From positions 1 to 12,386 of the forward strand of contig CALJUC010000073.1 of NCBI GenBank assembly GCA_937975585.1: a stretch of 12,386 nucleotides of DNA. Direction: 5' to 3'. Positions 1-5,679 of this stretch are shown here, piece by piece (within the stretch, counting starts at the first letter, position 1; every line of letters begins with the position of its first letter). A model generated the notes under the pieces. That model saw only the letters and a list, made by a program, of their open reading frames with translations, ran no database searches and was not told where the DNA came from. The DNA is from an uncultured Moraxella sp. GTDB lineage: Bacteria; Pseudomonadota; Gammaproteobacteria; Pseudomonadales; Moraxellaceae. A program made the position numbers and the translations under genes.

Positions 1-853
1 TACCTGATGAGGTTAAAATACATTTTGACGATAATGTCCCTGTACCTTTGCCAAATCCAATACAGGTTGTAGAGCTTGATAAGTTGGCGACGTCCGCTTG
101 TTGATAGAGCATTTTGCTTGGCGTTGCGGCCTCTCGCATACAGCCAATGACACTATAATCATCACTTAGTACGCGATTGGCGATACTGGTTTTCTCAAAG
201 CAGGATTTTGCGTCAACACTTGGTTCTGCGTAAGCTGGTAGCGCAGCGGTGGCACGAATAGCAAAGCGATAGCGCCGACTGGTGCGATTTTCCACTTCTT
301 TACCCTCTACCATATGGCCAAACGCTTCGGTCGTTTGCTGGTCACTTAACGCGACACTCATCTGTGCCATTGATGTCTGCCTGGCACTGGTATAGTCATT
401 CACTTCGTTATAATCACAATAACCATTTTGCAGATTGCTCCAGTGGCTACCATTGGGGGTTCTAACGCTGGCATTATTGGCTAGATAGGTTTTTTCGCGC
501 GGGTTATAGCAGTAGATAAACTCATGCGCTTGGTTATCAGTGCTTAATAAAAAATGCCCAATGGCACCTGAAGCACTGGTGATATCTTTGTACAACTGTG
601 AATTTGGATTGGCATTAACCATGGCCTCAAGTTTTTGGTTGCCACTATCGGCTGCCTGTAATAGCAATGTATTAATTTGGTCGCTGGTGGCCAGTTTTAA
701 ATCTGTGCTACTGCGCTGCATCGTCATAACACCTGCCAACATAACAATAACCAGCACCACCAATACCACTAGCAAAGCAGCACCTTGCTGGGCTGCTCGT
801 GGGCTGCTCGACCTATAAGACACATGCGTAGATGACTTTTTGTTGTGATACAT
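1..853 (-). CDS. pilX: Type IV pilus minor pilin PilX, 3' end beyond the window
   Basis: Minor pilin expected to sit at the tip or base complex of the type IV pilus and help prime assembly. The 284 complete codons inside the window stay open to base 1, so the C-terminus is missing. The N-terminus has a class III (prepilin) signal: a basic leader of about 24 residues ending in AAQQG, then a hydrophobic stretch, AALLVVLVVLVIVMLAG. Mature position 5 is Val rather than the usual Glu, as I recall for PilX/GspK-type proteins. The rest of the visible part is a globular pilin-like region with several cysteines. The ATG lies 4 bases after the pilW stop, and a GGGGGG run just upstream inside the end of pilW can serve as ribosome binding site, so translation is probably coupled. 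The pilX call rests on the prepilin signal plus the pilV-pilW-pilX order. pilY1 would be expected next, beyond the left edge. Confidence 0.85.
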   Translation of the reverse strand, partial: MYHNKKSSTHVSYRSSSPRAAQQGAALLVVLVVLVIVMLAGVMTMQRSSTDLKLATSDQINTLLLQAADSGNQKLEAMVNANPNSQLYKDITSASGAIGHFLLSTDNQAHEFIYCYNPREKTYLANNASVRTPNGSHWSNLQNGYCDYNEVNDYTSARQTSMAQMSVALSDQQTTEAFGHMVEGKEVENRTSRRYRFAIRATAALPAYAEPSVDAKSCFEKTSIANRVLSDDYSVIGCMREAATPSKMLYQQADVANLSSSTTCIGFGKGTGTLSSKCILTSSG

Positions 854-857
854 ATGA

Positions 858-1823
858 CTAACCCCCCGCAGTGGTTGCCGTATTGGGTAGACCGACATCA
901 ACACTCACCACCCGCGCGTTACGCAGTAAAGTTGTTGATTCGTAATTGGTACGGACTTGTTTGGGTTGACCAGATTTTAGGGTGTGCGTGGTGGCAAAGA
1001 CGTCAAAAGATTGCTGTGTATTACTGCCTATCACCAAGTTATTACCACGTACGATAAGTCCAATCTTGACCGCGGTAATCGCTGGGCGCGGTGACAACGT
1101 CATATATTGCGCAGCGGTCACATATCGCATCTGTGGTGTTGCGCCGGTATCTTGGGTACCGAGCATGACCTTAAATTGGTCTACCCCTGATATAAATTCG
1201 CTAGTATGACTACCAAAGTTTAGCGCATTGGTACTAGGATAATCCTGTATTCCTGTATCAACAATGCGCCCGGCATCACAGGCCAATATTATGCCTTGGC
1301 TTGCCACTGAACTTGCCCGCAAAAAATAGCGCTCAATGGCTCGGTCATTAACCTCTACCCTCATACCCTCACAGTCGAACAATACTTCTCCTGTGGTATT
1401 GGTATATTGAATAGTGAGTTGATCGCTATTAATACCTTGTATATTTGACACACTGGTAAATCCTGTATCACCTGCTGCATGGGTAAAATAAGGCTTATAA
1501 GCAACATCATCCTCACCGATATTTGCAAGCGTTAATACGATACCGCCCATGGGTGTGCTATCAGTAATCTCTGTCACAGGGTTGCCCAAGTTGGCCAAAC
1601 GCAGATGGCTTTCTAATTGCTGAATCCCAAAAATGCTCGCATACTGTAAATCACTCCCACTTTGTTGAATCGCTGAAGTTCGGACGTTTGCGATATACAC
1701 CTGTAATACCGCTGCTGTAATCATAAGACCCAATACCAGCGAGATCATAAGCTCTATAAGAGTAAAACCTCGTGCTGTATTACGTATTGCATGAGGTGTT
1801 GTATTCACAGACACTGGGGTCAT
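858..1823 (-). CDS. pilW: Type IV pilus minor pilin PilW
   Basis: Minor pilin of the type IV pilus priming complex, processed by prepilin peptidase PilD and inserted in the inner membrane before pilus assembly. The start chosen here gives 321 residues. A 19-residue leader ends in NTARG and is followed by FTLIELMISLVLGLM. This shows the peptidase cleavage site after Gly, N-methylated Phe1, Glu5 and the hydrophobic N-terminal helix. The large C-terminal globular region with a few cysteines is typical of PilW, which is longer than PilV. An upstream in-frame ATG at 1847 would add 8 residues. I prefer 1823 because a GGAGG (1831-1835) lies 7 bases before that ATG and the ATG overlaps the pilV stop by one base (TGATG). 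The family call is firm. The gene is intact, and pilX begins 4 bases after its stop. Confidence 0.9.
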   Translation of the reverse strand: MTPVSVNTTPHAIRNTARGFTLIELMISLVLGLMITAAVLQVYIANVRTSAIQQSGSDLQYASIFGIQQLESHLRLANLGNPVTEITDSTPMGGIVLTLANIGEDDVAYKPYFTHAAGDTGFTSVSNIQGINSDQLTIQYTNTTGEVLFDCEGMRVEVNDRAIERYFLRASSVASQGIILACDAGRIVDTGIQDYPSTNALNFGSHTSEFISGVDQFKVMLGTQDTGATPQMRYVTAAQYMTLSPRPAITAVKIGLIVRGNNLVIGSNTQQSFDVFATTHTLKSGQPKQVRTNYESTTLLRNARVVSVDVGLPNTATTAGG

Positions 1824-2449
1824 CAATACGCCTCCATGACAAAGCATTGAACACCTATATAGTATTCTGCATCTTCATCGGCACAGGGTTTATCTTTGGT
1901 GGTATCTGTTGCAATGGCATTATCCAAGAAGATAGGATCTGTATCGCCCCAACTGGCAATCAAACATTGACGATTTTGACCCACGCTTGAGGTAATATTG
2001 ACCGTACCATCATCCGCTGTATCTTTGGTACGTATCGTGGGACAACTCGCCATACCTACTTTTAACTGATTGTCTGTGGCGTATTGTTTAACAGTCAAGG
2101 CATCGCGCACGGCTAACTGATTAATAGTACAGGCTTCAGGCGCGCCACCACTCACACAACTGTTCTTGGTTATGGCGGTACTGTCTGTGGACGCATTGGT
2201 TACCGTCGTACTAGTGCCATTGATTGCCGCTTTAAACGCCTCAATGCCTTGGGCGTTGGCACGCATCATTTCGGCCGCACCACGCAGCACGGTTAACGCT
2301 CGCGTTTTCACAATACTTTCATCGGTTGCTTTGACAGCGGTTAATTGCATGGCTGAAAAACCCAATACGGCCACACTCATTAACATCAAAGCGACCATGA
2401 CTTCGACCAACCCAATGCCTCGTTGGACGCTACCACTCCCCATCAACAT
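1823..2449 (-). CDS. pilV: Type IV pilus minor pilin PilV
   Basis: Minor pilin of the type IV pilus, 208 residues, first gene of the visible pilV-pilW-pilX operon. A short leader, MLMGSGSVQRG, is followed by IGLVEVMVALMLMSVAVLGF, giving the prepilin peptidase Gly, Glu at mature position 5 and the long hydrophobic helix. The segment just after it (AMQLTAVKATDESIVKTRA) resembles the conserved PilV region in which a Leu-Gln follows the helix. Two starts two codons apart (2449 and 2443) cannot be separated: upstream AGGAAATGGAATT offers weak ribosome binding sites for both. The stop TGA overlaps the pilW ATG by one base, which suggests translational coupling. Unlike many gammaproteobacterial minor pilin clusters, no fimT/fimU gene precedes it; comF lies upstream across a 320-base gap. 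Confidence 0.88.
   Translation of the reverse strand: MLMGSGSVQRGIGLVEVMVALMLMSVAVLGFSAMQLTAVKATDESIVKTRALTVLRGAAEMMRANAQGIEAFKAAINGTSTTVTNASTDSTAITKNSCVSGGAPEACTINQLAVRDALTVKQYATDNQLKVGMASCPTIRTKDTADDGTVNITSSVGQNRQCLIASWGDTDPIFLDNAIATDTTKDKPCADEDAEYYIGVQCFVMEAY
1831..1835 (-). promoter_or_regulatory. Shine-Dalgarno of pilW inside the 3' end of pilV
   Basis: On the minus strand GGAGG is followed by 7 bases (CGTATTG) and the ATG at 1823. It lies within the last codons of pilV. It decides the pilW start in favour of 1823 over the upstream ATG at 1847 and supports coupled translation through the TGATG stop/start overlap. Confidence 0.75.
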
Positions 2450-2512
2450 AATTCCATTTCCTATTTCATTATGATTTGGCGTGTTGTACCAATCTCATTT
2501 ATTAATACTTCA

Positions 2513-2530
2513 TTAAGTTAATAAACTTAA
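2513..2530. repeat. Perfect 7-base AT-rich inverted repeat upstream of pilV
   Basis: TTAAGTT and AACTTAA flank AATA, an 18-base element about 65 bases before the pilV start. It has too little G and C for an intrinsic terminator. It could be a dimeric regulator site, or chance in such an AT-rich stretch. Confidence 0.4.
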
Positions 2531-2667
2531 ATCTATATTTTGAAACATAATTAACAATTAAGTATATTTCAGTAACACCCAGACAGCATCTACAACAGGA
2601 TGAAAGGTAGAAATTTGTCTATTAAATACAAGGAAAAATTTGTTAGGAAATAAATGTAGCTACAAAA

Positions 2668-2690
2668 TGATTAAGACTTAACATTAATCA
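2668..2690. repeat. Perfect 7-base inverted repeat in the comF-pilV spacer
   Basis: TGATTAA and TTAATCA flank 9 bases (GACTTAACA). The dyad form and AT-rich arms would fit an operator, but no flanking promoter hexamers are clear. A chance occurrence is possible given the base composition. Confidence 0.35.
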
Positions 2691-2755
2691 AGTTTTAAAC
2701 GTTACAACCATCGCAAAATAAATTGGCTTACTGATGTAATCGGACAAAGAAGAAC

Positions 2756-2772
2756 TAGCAAGCCCGGTGCTA
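2756..2772 (-). terminator. Possible weak terminator at the end of comF
   Basis: On the minus strand TAGCA, 7 bases (CCGGGCT) and TGCTA form a 5-base stem that includes the comF stop codon. It is followed by GTTCTTCTTTG, a T-rich but interrupted tract. The stem is short, so this is a weak candidate for ending the pldA-comF transcript. Confidence 0.25.
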
Positions 2773-3558
2773 ACTATAGCCATGTAGGACACTGCGTATA
2801 TGCAGAATTGGCAAAGGATGAGCGGATGCGCGGTGATGAATCGCTGATGGAATCACGTCAATTAGAGACTGCAAGGTCGCACCCGTGGTCACGACATCAT
2901 CAAAGATAATCAGATGTTTGCTTGGTGGTAGCGCGGCAATGCTAAACGCACCACGCATATTGTCTAGCCGCGCCTCACGCGTTAGTCCCTGTTGGTGGCG
3001 TCGTGCATCACGTTTGACACCCATAAATAGCGGAATTTGCCAATGAAAACTAAGATACTGGGCTAACCAATGCACTGGGTCAAACCCACGCTCAATCAAG
3101 CGTTCATGGCTCGTTGGCACGGTAATAATTAGGCTATTACCCCCATGACAGCCTGGCGGGCGCTCAAGTTGGCGCAGTGCATGCACCAACACCCCCAAGC
3201 GATGGAATTGACTGTGATTTTTGAACTCGCGCATACACTCAGCATACGGCAGTTGATAACTGGTACTCGCCATGCCTGTGAGCATTGTGACAAATGCGGT
3301 ATGAGAAAGATCCAGTTGAAAGTTAGCGGCTTGCCACTGTGTGGCATGGTGACATTCATCACAAAGATAGGTTAATCGATTAAACCAGTGAGCATGACTG
3401 CCTTTGGCCATCTTGACTGATGTGTGTGCCATACAGGGATGGATTTGGCATAATTGACAGCGATGAAGAATGCGGTTTTGCCCAAAAAGCGCTAGCGCAA
3501 ATGGCAAGCGCCACCAAGCAAGGGGTAGCGCGATTAATGTAGCATTTGTCAAGGTCAT
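2770..3558 (-). CDS. comF: ComF family phosphoribosyltransferase-like protein
   Basis: ComF/GntX-type protein of 262 residues. In naturally transformable bacteria ComF is a cytoplasmic factor needed for uptake or processing of transforming DNA, and it has a phosphoribosyltransferase fold. Visible marks are a possible zinc-binding set, Cys34-x2-Cys37 and Cys66-x2-Cys69, the ERGFDP region (156-161), the Gln-rich RHQQGLTREAR region (187-197) with Asn200, and the PRPP-binding loop LIIFDDVVTTGATL (216-229). The Cys spacing is wider than usual, because residues 38-65 carry an extra loop with another Cys and several His. Start: AAGG lies 8 bases before the ATG. The gene follows pldA by 10 bases, so the two are probably co-transcribed. 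The family call is firm. A role in transformation is inferred and would fit the adjacent type IV pilus genes. Confidence 0.85.
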   Translation of the reverse strand: MTLTNATLIALPLAWWRLPFALALFGQNRILHRCQLCQIHPCMAHTSVKMAKGSHAHWFNRLTYLCDECHHATQWQAANFQLDLSHTAFVTMLTGMASTSYQLPYAECMREFKNHSQFHRLGVLVHALRQLERPPGCHGGNSLIITVPTSHERLIERGFDPVHWLAQYLSFHWQIPLFMGVKRDARRHQQGLTREARLDNMRGAFSIAALPPSKHLIIFDDVVTTGATLQSLIDVIPSAIHHRASAHPLPILHIRSVLHGYS

Positions 3559-3568
3559 GCGACTGACC

Positions 3569-4894
3569 TTATAGGCCTCTAAAGTCGTTGAAAGTCAAAC
3601 CAATACCGACATTGGTACTTTTGTGGTTATAGTCTTGGATGTTCTCACCATAACCATGAAATAGCTGAATGTAGGCTTTCATACCACCGGTAATCGGATG
3701 GGTATAATCGACCGAAATTGCGCCTTTTTCAGTGGCTGGATTATAACGCAATAAACCACCTACCGCGCGTTGCCCACCCATGTCATACAACCAACGCATA
3801 TCGCCATAACCCATGTAATCACCGATATCGGGATTATCATTATTGTGTGTATTTTCTGTATCACCAATCGCCCAAAGTCGCGAAATGAGGCTTAGATTGC
3901 CCCATTCCATTCCTGCCATCACATAGGCACGGTTCCATGAACGCGACAACGGGTCATCTTGACCATTCGATTGGTGTACGATACCGGCACCCAACACACG
4001 CAAATCACCACCAAATGGCAAGGCTGCGGTAATTGGTTGGGTAATCATCACTTCTGGTTGGTAATCGGTACTACGAAATGGGCGTGAGTGACGGTTAAAC
4101 ACTTGCCAATATGATTGCTGGGTATAGCCAAACCAAACATCGGCATTGGTACCAAATACGTCTTCCATCAATTTACTTTTTAATGAAATTTGCATCTTGA
4201 AATCAAGGTTTTGCAATTCATCGTGCGAGTAAGTCAAATGTGAACGGGTTGGTGAATGAATGTCTCGGTTCGGGGTTGCGCTATACCAAACTGGCATCAC
4301 GTAAGTTGCACGGTGTGGTCGTAACATAAACACGCCGCGAGGATCATTTTCATCCAAGTCATACAACATGCTTAACTGTGAATAGCGTTTGACATCGCCT
4401 TTGGTCACACCAACTTCACTTAAAATCGCTTTGTCGTTTTCATCCACATTATCTGGCAAGCCGGTTTCTGGCTTTTCGGCCAAAACGGCGACTGCTTTGC
4501 CCTCTTGGATACTGGTCGTTAATGTTTTGGCCAAATCCAGTGGTGCTTTACTAGCGCCGACATTCGCACTATTGCCTTTTGCGACTTTATCAAAACACGC
4601 TAACCGTGCTGAGTTGATATCCACTTGGGCACATTGTAAGACTTGGTCGGTGTTAATCACGACCATCGATGACGGGGCATTGGATTCCGTTGGGTAGTCA
4701 GATTTTGCGTCTGCGCCTTGCACCAATTCAGCATGCGCCAAGCCACTGATGGTTGCCATCAATGTCACGACTGGAAGGCTTAGTAAAGGACGACAAGCCA
4801 TAGCGATTGCTCGGCTCGTTGGTTTGACAGTCAGTTGTTCACTTAAAGGCTGCTGTGGATTGCGGTTTTGGTAACGCCAGTCAGAATTTGTCAT
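3569..4894 (-). CDS. pldA: Outer membrane phospholipase A1 (OMPLA) with long N-terminal extension
   Basis: Calcium-dependent outer-membrane phospholipase that hydrolyses phospholipids misplaced in the outer leaflet. The protein has 441 residues; E. coli OMPLA has 289. The C-terminal half is the 12-strand barrel domain. Catalytic residues are clear in GIVHQSNG and SRSWNR: His307, Ser309 and Asn321, with the same spacing as E. coli His142/Ser144/Asn156, and Ser317 matches the calcium ligand Ser152. The sequence YTQQSYWQ (258-265) is also typical. A signal peptide core (about 33-55, ending AHA before ELVQ) is preceded by 31 polar residues, an unusually long n-region. Between signal and barrel lie about 130 residues with a two-Cys motif (Cys88 and Cys100, ending ARLACFDKVA). 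The start at 4894 has AGGTGG (4899-4904) close upstream; the ATG at 4801, which would give a normal signal peptide, has no clear ribosome binding site. comF follows after 10 bases. Confidence 0.93.
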   Translation of the reverse strand: MTNSDWRYQNRNPQQPLSEQLTVKPTSRAIAMACRPLLSLPVVTLMATISGLAHAELVQGADAKSDYPTESNAPSSMVVINTDQVLQCAQVDINSARLACFDKVAKGNSANVGASKAPLDLAKTLTTSIQEGKAVAVLAEKPETGLPDNVDENDKAILSEVGVTKGDVKRYSQLSMLYDLDENDPRGVFMLRPHRATYVMPVWYSATPNRDIHSPTRSHLTYSHDELQNLDFKMQISLKSKLMEDVFGTNADVWFGYTQQSYWQVFNRHSRPFRSTDYQPEVMITQPITAALPFGGDLRVLGAGIVHQSNGQDDPLSRSWNRAYVMAGMEWGNLSLISRLWAIGDTENTHNNDNPDIGDYMGYGDMRWLYDMGGQRAVGGLLRYNPATEKGAISVDYTHPITGGMKAYIQLFHGYGENIQDYNHKSTNVGIGLTFNDFRGL

Positions 4895-5065
4895 GATTCC
4901 ACCTATGACTTCTACTCATTGATATGAAAAATCATCTTTTGAGAAAAGTCGCACAAATCATTGTTGAGAAAAATATCGTGACAAATTTTAACAGAATCTT
5001 ATTGGAAATTCTTGTTTTATTAATAAAGATTTTTTGACCATTAAAGTTTGTGAATCCTACCTTCA

Positions 5066-5638
5066 CTACCAATAGCGTTTACCTTGGTAGTCTAGCCAAC
5101 CATCTTGGTGGCGCGCTGCTGGGTCTTTATGCGTCCAATGCACGACCCCGCCTTTATCGTTGTAAATATACTCACCATAAAAGCTGATAGGCTGCTTTGC
5201 TTTCACATCAGCAACACGGGGTGCAAGGTCAATATTATGCGCGATTAGCACCGTAATTTGTGGATAGTCATCTATCCGCACGAGTAAACGTTGATGACGA
5301 CTGCCCTTATTATCATCGGGTAATACTTTAATGATTTGGCCACAGCCAAGGACTTGGGTTTTACCTGTGTTTTGCTGCTGATACTGTTCAAATAACACAC
5401 GATTGTCACAGCGTGTTTTCTTCGAGTTACTGGGATTATCATTGGCTGCGACTGGGTTTTTAGATTCAGTCGAATTAGGAAAAATTGGCTGATTGGCATT
5501 TGCCACGGCTGTGGCTGAGGCTTTATCCAGTGCTTTATTAGCCGTTGAGGAAGTATTGGTATCGGTACCACAAGCGGCCAAACTTAGCACGAGCGTACAG
5601 AGCGCTAAGCGCGGTTGGATGGTGGTCATAAATCGCAT
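5066..5638 (-). CDS. DUF3465-family lipoprotein
   Basis: Predicted lipoprotein of 190 residues. A short signal peptide ends in the lipobox LSLAAC with lipidated Cys23, followed by a Ser/Thr/Ala/Asn-rich linker of about 50 residues. The C-terminal domain (about 77-190) matches what I know of DUF3465 proteins: VLPDDNKGSRHQRLLV, HNIDLAPR, FYGEYIYNDKGGVVHWTH and DP-x4-H followed by GW. The biochemical function is unknown. Residue 24 after the Cys is Gly, not Asp, so export to the outer membrane is likely. Two cysteines remain in the mature domain (77 and 99) and could form a disulfide. Start: ATG at 5638 with GTGAG six bases upstream. An in-frame TTG at 5659 and an ATG at 5629 are less likely. 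It lies 41 bases after dsbD and is probably transcribed with it. Confidence 0.82.
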   Translation of the reverse strand: MRFMTTIQPRLALCTLVLSLAACGTDTNTSSTANKALDKASATAVANANQPIFPNSTESKNPVAANDNPSNSKKTRCDNRVLFEQYQQQNTGKTQVLGCGQIIKVLPDDNKGSRHQRLLVRIDDYPQITVLIAHNIDLAPRVADVKAKQPISFYGEYIYNDKGGVVHWTHKDPAARHQDGWLDYQGKRYW

Positions 5639-5679
5639 GCAATACTCACTTGTTATCAATAAAAACTACTGGTTAAGCT

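Larger units (their letters stand above)
2450..2769. other. 320-base AT-rich gene-free spacer between comF and pilV
   Basis: No credible coding region on either strand. The stretch is markedly richer in A and T than its surroundings and presumably holds the promoter of the pilVWX operon. On the minus strand a TATACT hexamer (2561-2566) resembles a -10 box but has no good -35 at the usual distance, and CATAAT near 2470 has only a TTGGTA at 13 bases. I do not call a promoter on either. I searched for a sigma-54 type -24/-12 element and saw no acceptable match. Two AT-rich inverted repeats (2513-2530 and 2668-2690) are listed separately. Confidence 0.6.

Noticed and set aside
540..1209. Several 70-90 codon open frames on the plus strand
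   Set aside because: They are antisense to pilX and pilW, have no recognisable domains and no convincing ribosome binding sites.
2470..2495. Sigma-54 style promoter (TTGGTAC followed by GCC) before pilV
   Set aside because: The -12 GC element is not at the required position and the match is poor, so no PilR/sigma-54 promoter is claimed.
5050..5066. GTGAA / TTCAC hairpin at the end of the lipoprotein gene
   Set aside because: The stem is only 5 base pairs with weak pairing and an interrupted T-run, too weak to call a terminator.
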